A stretch of 11,281 nucleotides of DNA from Bacteroidota bacterium (GCA_027621335.1 JAQCAN010000058.1:1-11281), one strand, 5' to 3'; shown: positions 1-7,564, numbered from the stretch's first letter. Program-made: numbers and translations. The notes: a model not told the origin generated them from the sequence alone.

Positions 1-337
1 AGTCATAGATTCCATACTCGAAATCCGTGGAAAGGCTATTTCTCCTGAACTCTGCTGCCAACAGGCTTTCCAGAAGATAGGGATGAAGGGTGTCATTCAT
101 CTGCACCACATAGGAGTTGTTGCTGACCTGGGTGACAGGGTTGTAGATGAGTGCTGAATCCTTATTAAGAGCTAGTATCTCTTCCGTGACATTGTTCAGT
201 GCTATATAGGCCCGGTCATTGAACTCCTTATCTTGATTGGTGAATGTCCTATGCACCCAGATCACCTGGGTCGCCAAGATGCCGATAATGGAGATCCAGC
301 CAAGGATAAGAACGATGCGGATGGTTTTTCTGCTCAA
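1..337 (-). CDS. Sensor histidine kinase, N-terminal part (partial)
   Basis: This is the first 112 residues of a protein that runs off the left edge. Residues 5-28 form one hydrophobic membrane segment (IRIVLILGWISIIGILA) after a short basic start. A presumably periplasmic region follows, containing FNDRAYIALNNVTEEI and, at the edge, DFEYGIYD. This arrangement, including the FEYGIYD stretch, matches my recollection of the sensor region of Bacteroidota two-component histidine kinases; the kinase domain itself would lie outside the window, so the call rests on the N-terminus alone. The start is a TTG at 337: the frame is closed by a TAG two codons upstream and no ATG is available before the membrane segment. 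A weak promoter may sit at 363-391 (ATTG, 17-nt spacer, TATATTCA). It is divergent from sanA and its ligand is unknown. Confidence 0.65.
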   Translation of the reverse strand, partial: MSRKTIRIVLILGWISIIGILATQVIWVHRTFTNQDKEFNDRAYIALNNVTEEILALNKDSALIYNPVTQVSNNSYVVQMNDTLHPYLLESLLAAEFRRNSLSTDFEYGIYD

Positions 338-497
338 GGTCTACCGTTGTCTAATTAGAAGGTGAATATACCCCCCTATGAAATTGACAATGAGAAATTT
401 CACAAAGTTTTAAAGGCCCATAAAGCCTGAAAAATAATAGTGCCGCCTTGTGGAAGTTATATATCTGGACGATGCTATCTTGCCCATGCCAACCTCT

Positions 498-1151
498 ATG
501 AGAAAGAAAAAGCTCCCATTCTGGAAACGTATCATCAGGTTCTTGACGGGCGTTGTGCTCCTGATGGTACTGAGCATCGTGTTGAGCGATGGTGTGGTGG
601 AATACCGGACCCAAGGGAAACTCTACCACAGTCTCGAAGCTGTTCCTTACAACAAAGTGGGATTGCTCCTAGGCACCTCCAAATACAGCAGCACAGGAAA
701 GAACTTATTCTATCTCGGTCGTATCAAAGCAGCTGTGGAACTCTTCGATTCTGGAAAAATCGACTACATCCTCATCAGTGGAGACAACAGCACCAAGTAC
801 TACAACGAACCCAAACAATTCAGAGAGGACCTCATCAAGTTGGGTATACCCTCTTCCCGCATCGTGCTGGACTTCGCAGGATTCAGGACCTTGGATTCTG
901 TAATACGTGCCAAAGAAGTCTTCCTTGAGGATAAGATCACGGTGATCTCTCAGCAATTCCATGCCGAAAGGGCGGTTTTCATAGCCGATGCCAAAGGGAT
1001 AGAGGCCATCGGCTATTGTGCAGAGGACATAGAAGGCACCCGAGGAATGATGGTCAAGGTCAGGGAACGACTAGCAAGGGTGCAGATGATCTGGGACCTC
1101 CTTATAGGCACGACTCCAAAATTCTATGGGGACCCTATTCCTATCGGATAA
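498..1151 (+). CDS. sanA: SanA/YdcF-family (DUF218, ElyC-like) membrane protein
   Basis: This is a single-pass inner-membrane protein of the DUF218 family. E. coli SanA gives vancomycin resistance at high temperature and is thought to act in envelope or peptidoglycan homeostasis; its biochemical activity is not firmly known. From the ATG at 498 the product is 217 residues: a basic start (RKKKLPFWKR), a membrane helix at about residues 12-32, then the DUF218 domain. Family signatures seen are VGLLLGTSKY, SGDNSTKYYNEP, LDFAGFRTLDSVIRAKEVF, QQFHAERAVFIA and a C-terminal PKFYGDPIPIG, all close to E. coli SanA. The start is uncertain: the frame is open from a GTG at 450, with ATGs at 486 and 498. 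I chose 498 because the basic residues then lie directly before the helix. The stop codon touches a bidirectional terminator shared with groEL. Confidence 0.85.
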   Translation: MRKKKLPFWKRIIRFLTGVVLLMVLSIVLSDGVVEYRTQGKLYHSLEAVPYNKVGLLLGTSKYSSTGKNLFYLGRIKAAVELFDSGKIDYILISGDNSTKYYNEPKQFREDLIKLGIPSSRIVLDFAGFRTLDSVIRAKEVFLEDKITVISQQFHAERAVFIADAKGIEAIGYCAEDIEGTRGMMVKVRERLARVQMIWDLLIGTTPKFYGDPIPIG

Positions 1152-1191
1152 AAAAAGGCCCCGCTCCTAAAAGGAACGAGGCCGTTTATCT
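1151..1191. terminator. Bidirectional intrinsic terminator between sanA and groEL
   Basis: A hairpin with arms at 1157-1168 and 1172-1183 pairs GGCC with GGCC, CG with CG and TCCT with AGGA around a 3-nt loop, with two C-A mismatches. It is flanked by six A residues on the left (1151-1156) and a T-rich run on the right (GTTTATCTTTT), so it can stop transcription from both directions. It lies just between the stop codons of the convergent genes sanA (1151) and groEL (1208). Confidence 0.75.
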
Positions 1192-1207
1192 TTTCAAGAG
1201 TTGTAGA

Positions 1208-2839
1208 TCACATCATTCCTGGCATGCCACCTCCCATGGAAGCCATAGAAGGAGCATTTTCCTCTTCCACTTCAGAGACTACAGCTTCAGTGGTCAAGAG
1301 CATTCCAGCAATGGATGAGGCATTTTCAAGTGCGATACGAGTCACCTTGGTAGGATCGATCACACCAGCAGCGTAGAGGTTTTCAAATACCTCAGTGCGC
1401 GCATTGTAACCGAAGTCATCCTTGCCTTCCTTCACTTTCTGAACGATGACGGAACCTTCGCCTCCGGCATTGGCAACGATCTGGCGTAATGGCTCTTCGA
1501 TGGCCCTTCTCACGATTGCGATTCCTGTCTGCTCATCGGCATTCTCACCAATCAAATTGTCCAATTTCGAAACGGCTCTGAGGTAAGCTACCCCACCGCC
1601 TGGAACGATTCCTTCTTCAACTGCAGCGCGGGTCGCATGCAAAGCATCATCCACTCTGTCCTTCTTCTCTTTCATTTCCACTTCAGTGGCTGCACCTACA
1701 TATAGGACGGCAACTCCACCGGCCAACTTGGCCAAACGCTCCTGAAGCTTCTCACGGTCATAGTCCGAAGTCGTACTCTCGATCTGCGCCTTGATCTGCT
1801 TCACACGGCCACCGATATCGGCCTTGGAACCAGCACCATTCACGATGGTGGACGTGTCTTTGTCGATTGTGATCTTCTCACAAGTTCCAAGGTCATCCAA
1901 AGTGGCGTCCTCCAACTTACGGCCTTGCTCTTCTGAGATGACAGTACCACCAGTTAAGATGGCGATATCCTCCAGCATGGCTTTTCTGCGGTCTCCAAAA
2001 CCTGGCGCCTTCACTGCAGCCACTTTAAGGCTTCCTCGTAGACGGTTCACTACCAAAGTTGCAAGGGCTTCCCCCTCCACATCTTCAGCGATGATCATCA
2101 ATGGACGACCAGTCTGAGCGGATTTCTCAAGGATTGGAAGAAGGTCCTTCATGCTGCTGACCTTCTTGTCATAGATGAGGATGTAAGGATTCTCTAAGTC
2201 CGCGATCATCTTTTCAGAGTTGGTCACGAAGTATGGAGAAAGGTATCCCCTATCGAACTGCATACCTTCAACGATCTCAACAGTGGTCTCTGTACCTTTG
2301 GCTTCTTCCACTGTGATGACCCCTTCCTTCTTCACCTTGGCCATGGCCTCAGCGATGAGATTTCCGATGGTAGCATCATTGTTGGCGGAGATGGTAGCTA
2401 CTTGCTTGATCTTCTCATTGTCATCGCCTACTTCCTTTGAAAGCTCCTGAAGGCCTTTCACGATAGCAGCAACAGCCTTGTCCATTCCGCGCTTGAGGTC
2501 CATAGGGTTGGCACCTGCGGCTACGTTCTTCAATCCACCTGTAACGATGGCCTGAGCAAGAACCGTAGCGGTAGTGGTTCCATCCCCTGCGTTGTCAGCG
2601 GTCTTACTAGCAACCTCCTTCACCATCTGGGCGCCCATGTTCTCAATGGGATCCTTAAGTTCGATCTCCTTAGCTACGGACACACCATCTTTGGTGACCA
2701 TCGGTGCACCGAATTTCTTATCTAGGATGACGTTACGCCCCTTAGGACCTAGGGTGACTTTCACGGCATTCGCCAATGCGTCTACTCCTTTTTTCAATTT
2801 GTTGCGCGCTGCAACATCGAATGTTATCTCTTTAGCCAT
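1208..2839 (-). CDS. groEL: 60 kDa chaperonin GroEL
   Basis: This is the ATP-driven tetradecameric chaperonin that folds cytoplasmic proteins with GroES. It is full length at 543 residues. It begins MAKEITFD and shows the ATP-site motifs GPKGRN (31-36), KDGVSVAKEI (50-59) and GDGTTTATVLAQ (85-96). The catalytic aspartate region VDDALHATRAAVEEG is near residue 397, followed by VPGGGVAY. The C-terminus carries the typical Gly/Met tail, here SMGGGMPGMM. groES lies 34 nt upstream on the same strand with no terminator between them, so the two are co-transcribed. Downstream it ends against the bidirectional terminator shared with sanA. Nothing in the protein looks unusual. Confidence 0.99.
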   Translation of the reverse strand: MAKEITFDVAARNKLKKGVDALANAVKVTLGPKGRNVILDKKFGAPMVTKDGVSVAKEIELKDPIENMGAQMVKEVASKTADNAGDGTTTATVLAQAIVTGGLKNVAAGANPMDLKRGMDKAVAAIVKGLQELSKEVGDDNEKIKQVATISANNDATIGNLIAEAMAKVKKEGVITVEEAKGTETTVEIVEGMQFDRGYLSPYFVTNSEKMIADLENPYILIYDKKVSSMKDLLPILEKSAQTGRPLMIIAEDVEGEALATLVVNRLRGSLKVAAVKAPGFGDRRKAMLEDIAILTGGTVISEEQGRKLEDATLDDLGTCEKITIDKDTSTIVNGAGSKADIGGRVKQIKAQIESTTSDYDREKLQERLAKLAGGVAVLYVGAATEVEMKEKKDRVDDALHATRAAVEEGIVPGGGVAYLRAVSKLDNLIGENADEQTGIAIVRRAIEEPLRQIVANAGGEGSVIVQKVKEGKDDFGYNARTEVFENLYAAGVIDPTKVTRIALENASSIAGMLLTTEAVVSEVEEENAPSMASMGGGMPGMM

Positions 2840-2874
2840 TTCTGTATGGATTTGAATAGTTTGAATGAATGTGA

Positions 2875-3150
2875 TTAGACGACAGCGAAAATGTCGGCTT
2901 CCCTCATGATGAGATAGTCCTTACCATCTATGCTGATCTCAGTTCCAGAATACTTACCGTAAAGGATGTTATCCCCTGCTTTCACAGTCATGGGTTCATC
3001 CTTCTTACCGTTACCTACTGCTATGACCTTGCCTCTTTGAGGCTTTTCCTTGGCTGTGTCTGGTATGATGATACCTCCAGCTGTCTTTTGTTCGGCTGCG
3101 GCTGGCTCAACTAGCACTCTATCGGCAATTGGCTTTACGTTAACTGACAT
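2875..3150 (-). CDS. groES: 10 kDa co-chaperonin GroES
   Basis: This is the heptameric lid of GroEL. At 91 residues it is the usual bacterial length. It starts MSVNVKPIADRVLVEP, has the mobile loop with GGIIIPDTA (about residues 25-33) that docks on GroEL, the KEKPQRGKVIAVGNG segment, and the closing YLIMREADIFAVV. It is the first gene of the groES-groEL pair. No CIRCE element (TTAGCACTC-N9-GAGTGCTAA) is visible upstream, so HrcA control of the usual kind is not supported. The 5' region instead has a small inverted repeat GTCAT-N6-ATGAC (3190-3205), and the start codon lies inside the sequence AATGTCAGTT, which also occurs in both arms of the upstream terminator hairpin (see findings). Confidence 0.99.
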   Translation of the reverse strand: MSVNVKPIADRVLVEPAAAEQKTAGGIIIPDTAKEKPQRGKVIAVGNGKKDEPMTVKAGDNILYGKYSGTEISIDGKDYLIMREADIFAVV

Positions 3151-3151
3151 T
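3142..3151 (-). repeat. Copy of the terminator-arm sequence at the groES start codon
   Basis: On the minus strand, AATGTCAGTT spans the groES ATG (3150-3148). The same 10 bases open both arms of the hairpin at 3262-3291. The terminator 3' arm is therefore complementary over 10 nt to the groES initiation region in any transcript containing both. Whether this is functional is unknown; the identity itself is read directly. Confidence 0.5.
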
Positions 3152-3230
3152 GTCTTTATTATTTAATAGTTCTGAATTCGATTGAAACTGTCATGTCCTG
3201 ATGACCCCTCGCCATAGTCAGAATCTATGC

Positions 3231-3257
3231 CAAAGGGAGTTTATGACCAGGGACAAA
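3231..3257 (-). promoter_or_regulatory. Weak candidate Bacteroidota-type promoter for groES-groEL
   Basis: On the minus strand a TTTG (3257-3254), taken from the end of the terminator T-run, is followed 15 nt later by TCCCTTTG (3238-3231). This resembles the Bacteroidota -33 TTTG / -7 TAnnTTTG promoter but with one mismatch in the -7 box and a spacer shorter than the usual 17-23 nt. It would give a leader of roughly 75 nt before groES. The call is tentative. Confidence 0.22.
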
Positions 3258-3291
3258 AAAAAATGTCAGTTTGCCGTGACAAACTGACATT
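3255..3291 (-). terminator. Strong intrinsic terminator after secG
   Basis: A perfect 12-bp inverted repeat (AATGTCAGTTTG at 3262-3273, CAAACTGACATT at 3280-3291) with a 6-nt loop is followed on the minus strand by seven further T residues (3261-3255). It begins 20 nt after the secG stop codon, the right place to end the miaB-to-secG unit. The stem is A/T-rich for a terminator, and its sequence recurs at groES and in the miaB-topA gap, so it may also be a regulatory site for groES. Confidence 0.8.
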
Positions 3292-3311
3292 CTTAGAAGT
3301 TCTTTGTAGAC

Positions 3312-3629
3312 TTATTGGCCTAAATCCTCAGAAGCCGCATCATCCCCGGTTGCAGGAGCAGGTGGCTGATATAATTCAGCATCTCCAGGAAGACTGCTGT
3401 CCGCATTCACAGACGAATTGAAACCAGCTGAAGCCATGCAGAGTACCACTAGAGCAATGGCTAAACCCCAAGTGGCCTTTTCAAGGAAGTCAGCAGTGCG
3501 TTGAACGCCTCCGATCTGATTTACATTTCCAAACCCAGAGCCCAGACCTCCTCCCTTAGGATTCTGGATAAGGACGATAAGCCCAAGAAGGATAGAAACT
3601 ACAACGATAAGAATGGTGATGAAGATCAT
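3312..3629 (-). CDS. secG: Preprotein translocase subunit SecG
   Basis: This is the small inner-membrane subunit of the SecYEG translocon that aids SecA-driven protein export. The product has 105 residues: membrane helix 1 at about residues 2-21, the conserved loop QNPKGGGLGSGFG (22-34), the stretch RTADFLEKATW (44-54), and helix 2 at about residues 53-70. The C-terminal 35 residues are acidic and rich in Pro, Ala and Asp and look disordered; such tails are common in Bacteroidota SecG. It is the last gene of the minus-strand cluster, 3 nt after the TPR-protein stop codon and just before a strong terminator. Confidence 0.93.
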   Translation of the reverse strand: MIFITILIVVVSILLGLIVLIQNPKGGGLGSGFGNVNQIGGVQRTADFLEKATWGLAIALVVLCMASAGFNSSVNADSSLPGDAELYQPPAPATGDDAASEDLGQ

Positions 3630-3632
3630 GGA

Positions 3633-4403
3633 TTATCGGCCTTTTTTTGATTGTAATTCACGCACTTTTTCAATACGGCCTGCAAAGTAAGTGCTTTTCT
3701 CAGGATTATTCAACATCAATTGCTCATAGGTGCGTATCGCCTTATCGAAATTCCCTTGATTCATGTAGATGCGGGCCAGTGTATCACTAACCATTTCTCC
3801 TCCGTCCTCCAAACTCTTCTTAGCCATCTTACCCGAATCGAAGAACTCTGTTTTCTCAGGTTTTCCTCTTTTCAAAAAGCGTTCAATGAGCTCAGTAGTT
3901 TCATTCAAAGGATTCTGGGCCTTCTTTAGATTACCCCCTTGTCCTTGGATGAAATCCAAGAAACTCTGGGGTGGACCAACGGATTGACGTTCTTCTTCTG
4001 TCTCATTTCCAGCTTCAACTGGTTCTACTTCGAAGTTGGAGACTTCCATCTCCAAAGAGCTCAAGACAGCCTCCGTCAAGAACTGACGGTCCAGTTCAGG
4101 AGCTTTGCGGATAGAGCTCTCCTTGACCTCATGACCGGTCTCCTTCTCATCATGACCTACCACCCTGACTATTGGATGGGAGTCAAGGTTTTTGAGGACC
4201 TTTCTGTCAGGCAGGTTGGCCGCTGAGAGGTCCAAGGCCGATTCAAGACCTAGATCTCCCACAGCAGCCAGTGCCTTCAGGTGCATCAAGCGTATGACTT
4301 GGCTATAAGGATAGTCCACCAATAAGTCCTCCAAAGCCTTGACATGATGGAGTTCAGGAATCACTTCTCCCTTGAACAATCTTATGAATTCAGCATGTGT
4401 CAC
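3633..4403 (-). CDS. Conserved TPR-containing protein of unknown function
   Basis: The product has 256 residues and no signal peptide or membrane helix, so it is probably cytoplasmic. The N-terminal part (1-80) is helical, beginning MTHAEFIRLF and including LEDLLVDYPYSQVIRLMHLKALA, which itself looks like a degenerate helical repeat. The middle (about 85-200) is charged and of low complexity, with a PPQSFLDFI segment near residues 144-152. A clear tetratricopeptide unit lies at about 205-238 (VSDTLARIYMNQGNFDKAIRTYEQL, then NNPEKS). TPRs bind proteins, so a scaffold or assembly role is possible but not shown. Its start overlaps the lptE stop codon by 4 nt, and secG follows after 3 nt, so it is co-translated with envelope genes. 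I recall a similar protein between lptE and secG in other Flavobacteriales. Confidence 0.85.
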   Translation of the reverse strand: MTHAEFIRLFKGEVIPELHHVKALEDLLVDYPYSQVIRLMHLKALAAVGDLGLESALDLSAANLPDRKVLKNLDSHPIVRVVGHDEKETGHEVKESSIRKAPELDRQFLTEAVLSSLEMEVSNFEVEPVEAGNETEEERQSVGPPQSFLDFIQGQGGNLKKAQNPLNETTELIERFLKRGKPEKTEFFDSGKMAKKSLEDGGEMVSDTLARIYMNQGNFDKAIRTYEQLMLNNPEKSTYFAGRIEKVRELQSKKGR

Positions 4404-4894
4404 CAGTCACCTAGGGTTTGATCGAAGAGGTCCTGAAGGATCTTTCGGTTAATCTCCTCTACAAGATCTGACTCTACAGCGGAGAATTCTTGATTCGCCT
4501 CGAAGTCCTCGAACTGCCTCAAGGTCAGTTCCTTGTCCTTCTCAGGCTCGATCTTATTGAAGAACCTCACCTTCAGTTCAACTGTAAGGCGGTTCCTGCT
4601 ACTCACCTCATCTCCAGTGATGGCAACAGGTTGGATATCGTAACGCGCGATTTGACCTTCATAATGCAGATCACCATCTGAACTTGAAAGATTGAGTCTG
4701 GTCTGTCCTAACATGAGGTCTTTATATTCTTCAGCGAGCGTCTGCCCGTAAGCAGGATTGGCCAATGCCGCAGTAACATTGAAGTAATCCACTGAGAAGG
4801 TCTCGGCCTCTGCTGGCACACTTCCCCCATTGAAGGAATACCTCACTTGGCAGGAGCAAAAGATGAGTATGAACAAAGCAAAAATGGGCCTCAT
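4400..4894 (-). CDS. lptE: LptE-family LPS assembly lipoprotein
   Basis: LptE is the outer-membrane lipoprotein that plugs and helps assemble LptD, the channel that inserts LPS into the outer leaflet. The product has 164 residues. It starts with a short lipoprotein signal (MRPIFALFILIFCSC), with Cys15 after Ser14 the likely acylated residue; Cys13 is an alternative. The mature part has the pattern of Bacteroidota LptE: YSFNGGSVPAEAETFSVDYF, an acidic helix with YKDLMLGQTRLNL, DLHYEGQIARYDIQPVAI, RLTVELKVRFFN, and a C-terminal helix VEEINRKILQDLFDQTLGDW. It overlaps the upstream regulator and the downstream TPR gene by 4 nt each, which indicates translational coupling. Confidence 0.88.
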   Translation of the reverse strand: MRPIFALFILIFCSCQVRYSFNGGSVPAEAETFSVDYFNVTAALANPAYGQTLAEEYKDLMLGQTRLNLSSSDGDLHYEGQIARYDIQPVAITGDEVSSRNRLTVELKVRFFNKIEPEKDKELTLRQFEDFEANQEFSAVESDLVEEINRKILQDLFDQTLGDW

Positions 4895-6138
4895 GGAATG
4901 TCGTACTCTTTAATTTTCCGATATAGAGTACGCTCAGAGATACCCAATTCTTCAGCAGCCTTCTTCCTACGATTGTTGTGCTTATCCAGTGCTTTGATGA
5001 TCAATTCCTTTTCATTATCCGCTATGGACAAAGATTCCTCCAAGATCTCATGGGTGTTGAAATGATCCTCTTGCTCCTTCTCGGCCTGCAGGATCTCATA
5101 TTCCAAGTGCTCATTGCGTGGCTTCTCCTCGAATGACCTCATCTGCGGAACAGAAACCTCCTTGCTCAAATTCTTTACGAAGGCCTCATTCTCATCGGAG
5201 AGGGAGATGGAGCTATTCCTATTCATGAGATCTGCGACCAAAGCTTTCAATTGGCTCATGTCGTTCTTCATATCGAAGAGGACCTTGTAAAGGATCTCTC
5301 GTTCAGAGAAATCGCCTGAAGACTTGTCCTTGGCTATGACCGCTGGCAGTCGGGATCCATCTCTAGGGATGTATTTCGCCAAGGTCTGTGCGTCAATGCT
5401 TCTTCGGTTCTCGATGACAGACATCTGTTCTGTCAGATTCCTCAACTGCCGGATATTACCGGGCCAATCAAAAGAGACCAGGTACTGTTGAGCATCATCC
5501 TCCAGCGAAATGGGAGGCATCCTGTATTTATCAGAAAAATCCACAGCGAACTTCCTGAATATCAAAAGGATGTCTTCCCTTCTCTTACGGAGAGGGGGGA
5601 GTTCGACTGGCACAGTATTCAAGCGGTAGTAGAGGTCTTCTCTGAACTTTCCCTTTTCAATCTCCGTTGGTAGATCCTTGTTGGTGGCAGCTACGATGCG
5701 CACATCGGTCTTCTGAATCTTGGAGGAGCCCACTTTCAAGAACTCCCCTGACTCCAAAACCCTTAGAAGTCGCACCTGGGTCTGCAATGGCATCTCGGCT
5801 ATCTCATCTAGGAACACCGTCCCTCCATCAGCTACCTCGAAATACCCTTTCCGAGATTCTGAGGCTCCAGTGAATGATCCTTTCTCATGTCCAAAGAACT
5901 CCGAATCGATGGTGCCTTCAGGAATGGCACCGCAGTTCACGGCAATGTATTTGTTATGCTTGCGATGGCTCAGATTGTGGATGATCTGAGGCATGATCTC
6001 CTTTCCAGTTCCACTCTCTCCATTGATGAGCACGGAGATATCCGTAGGTGCCACCTGCATGGCGATATCTATGGCCCTGTTAAGGACCGGACTGTTGCCG
6101 ATGATCCCGAATCTCTGCTTGACTGACTGAATTTCCAT
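4891..6138 (-). CDS. Sigma-54-dependent transcription activator (NtrC type, no receiver domain)
   Basis: This is an AAA+ enhancer-binding protein that remodels sigma-54 RNA polymerase. It has 415 residues. The AAA+ domain starts almost at once: Walker A GESGTGKE (40-47), the sigma-54 contact loop GSFTGA (87-92; the usual form is GAFTGA), Walker B GGTVFLDE (105-112), the arginine segment FREDLYYRLN (165-174) and WPGNIRQLRN (225-234). A linker of about 100 residues contains a helical segment EILYKVLFDMKNDMSQLKALVADLM (281-305) and a charged stretch. A Fis-type helix-turn-helix is at about 375-413 (AAEELGISERTLYRKIKEY). There is no receiver, PAS or GAF domain, so control must come through abundance, the linker or a partner. 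It sits 10 nt after miaB and overlaps lptE by 4 nt. No clear -24/-12 sigma-54 promoter was found in this window, so its targets are probably elsewhere. Confidence 0.93.
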   Translation of the reverse strand: MEIQSVKQRFGIIGNSPVLNRAIDIAMQVAPTDISVLINGESGTGKEIMPQIIHNLSHRKHNKYIAVNCGAIPEGTIDSEFFGHEKGSFTGASESRKGYFEVADGGTVFLDEIAEMPLQTQVRLLRVLESGEFLKVGSSKIQKTDVRIVAATNKDLPTEIEKGKFREDLYYRLNTVPVELPPLRKRREDILLIFRKFAVDFSDKYRMPPISLEDDAQQYLVSFDWPGNIRQLRNLTEQMSVIENRRSIDAQTLAKYIPRDGSRLPAVIAKDKSSGDFSEREILYKVLFDMKNDMSQLKALVADLMNRNSSISLSDENEAFVKNLSKEVSVPQMRSFEEKPRNEHLEYEILQAEKEQEDHFNTHEILEESLSIADNEKELIIKALDKHNNRRKKAAEELGISERTLYRKIKEYDIP

Positions 6139-6148
6139 ATGCTGATCC

Positions 6149-7564
6149 TCAATTCACTATTCGTCCTATCAACGTTCCTGGCGTGCACTCTTCAACCAAG
6201 ACGTTCACATAATCACCCGGTGCACTACTTTCTTTCGGAAAAACGACCACTATATTCTGGGTGTTCCGCCCAGAGAAACACTCTGTGGAGCGCTTGGATT
6301 CCCGCTCGATGAGCACTTGATGGACCTTTCCGACCATGGTCTTATGATGGGCATGGCTATGTTCAGATTGCCTTTGGATGACTTTGGCCAATCGTGATTT
6401 CTTCACCTCTTCAGGTATATCATCTTCGAATTTCCTTTCGGCCAATGTCTTAGGCCGCTCGCTGTAGGTGAACATATAAGCGAAGTGATAGTGCACTTCA
6501 TCCATGATGCTCAAAGTGTCCTGATATTCTTCTTCGGTCTCTCCACAGAACCCTGTGATGATATCTGTAGAGATTCCACAATCGGGCATGTACCTTCTGA
6601 TAGCCGATATGCGATCGAGATACCACTCACGGGAATAGCCGCGATTCATGCGCTTCAAGACCTCAGAATTTCCTGACTGTACCGGCAGGGGGACATACTT
6701 GCAGATGTTATCATAGCGGGCCATGGTCTCCAAGACCTTATCGGTCATATCCTTCGGGTGAGAAGTGGAGAATCTGACCCTTAACTGAGGATTGACCTGC
6801 GCCACGGCAGCCAAGAGGTCTGCAAAATCCGCGTGGCCTTTTTCAGGATCGACTACTTGGCCATCCCTGCTCAAGTTCCATCGGTATGAATCCACATTCT
6901 GTCCGAGTAGAGTCACTTCCTTATATCCTTGCTCCACCAAGTATCTGGCTTCATGGACTATGGTGTTCAAGTCTCTGCTGCGCTCACGTCCTCTGGTAAA
7001 AGGCACGACACAGAAACTGCACATGTTATCACAGCCTCTCATAATGGAGATGAAGGCACTGATGCCATTGGAATTCAAACGGATAGGATTCACATCTGCA
7101 TAGGTCTCTTCTCTGGAGAGCAACACATTCATCCCACGTTCCCCGTCCTCTGCTACTGAAATCAATTTAGGAAGATCTCTGTAGGAATCAGGTCCCACTA
7201 CGATGTCCACAAGCTTTTCCTCTTCAAGCAGTTTATCCTTGAGCCGTTCAGCCATGCATCCTAATACCCCGATGACCAAGGAAGGACGGTTCCTTTTCAA
7301 GGAGTTGAAATGTGTTAGGCGATGACGCACTCTGGTCTCAGCATTCTCTCTGATTGCACACGTATTCAAGAGTATGAGATCCGCTTCCTTTTCCTCATGA
7401 GTGGTGATGAAGCCCTCCTTCTGAAGGATGGAAGCAACAATCTCAGAATCGGCAAAGTTCATCTGACAGCCATAGCTCTCTAAAAAAAGCTTCTTACCAT
7501 TCAATCCACCTTTAAGATTCATGACCTCACCCTGCCTTTCTTCTATGATCACCTTGTTCGTCAT
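6149..7564 (-). CDS. miaB: tRNA-2-methylthio-N6-dimethylallyladenosine synthase MiaB
   Basis: This radical SAM enzyme adds a methylthio group to i6A37 of tRNAs reading codons that start with U. The product has 471 residues from the ATG at 7564. The N-terminal MTTase domain has the three cluster cysteines C33 (ESYGCQMNF), C69 (LLNTCAIREN) and C103 (VLGCMAER). The radical SAM CxxxCxxC is at C178, C182 and C185 (RGCDNMCSFC). A TRAM domain occupies roughly the last 60 residues. The set GCQMN, NTCAIREN and FTRGRERSR separates it from MtaB and RimO. The frame is open farther upstream (to 7681), but 7564 gives the normal N-terminus, follows a good candidate promoter, and leaves the extra residues in non-coding DNA. 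It is the first gene of the minus-strand cluster ending at secG. Confidence 0.97.
   Translation of the reverse strand: MTNKVIIEERQGEVMNLKGGLNGKKLFLESYGCQMNFADSEIVASILQKEGFITTHEEKEADLILLNTCAIRENAETRVRHRLTHFNSLKRNRPSLVIGVLGCMAERLKDKLLEEEKLVDIVVGPDSYRDLPKLISVAEDGERGMNVLLSREETYADVNPIRLNSNGISAFISIMRGCDNMCSFCVVPFTRGRERSRDLNTIVHEARYLVEQGYKEVTLLGQNVDSYRWNLSRDGQVVDPEKGHADFADLLAAVAQVNPQLRVRFSTSHPKDMTDKVLETMARYDNICKYVPLPVQSGNSEVLKRMNRGYSREWYLDRISAIRRYMPDCGISTDIITGFCGETEEEYQDTLSIMDEVHYHFAYMFTYSERPKTLAERKFEDDIPEEVKKSRLAKVIQRQSEHSHAHHKTMVGKVHQVLIERESKRSTECFSGRNTQNIVVVFPKESSAPGDYVNVLVEECTPGTLIGRIVN

Noticed and set aside
351..629. Open frame on the minus strand between the kinase and sanA
   Set aside because: It overlaps the sanA N-terminal coding part, has a composition rich in His and Gln without any family signature, and lies across the region where divergent promoters should be.
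440..928. 162-residue plus-strand frame overlapping sanA in another frame
   Set aside because: Low-complexity Arg/His/Gln-rich translation typical of an out-of-frame reading; sanA in the neighbouring frame has clear family motifs.
3151..3311. CIRCE/HrcA operator upstream of groES
   Set aside because: Neither half-site TTAGCACTC nor GAGTGCTAA is present; the inverted repeat found there has a different sequence and spacing.
3227..3421. Possible small plus-strand gene between groES and secG
   Set aside because: It runs through the terminator hairpin and into the antisense of secG, with no start signal or homology that I recognise.
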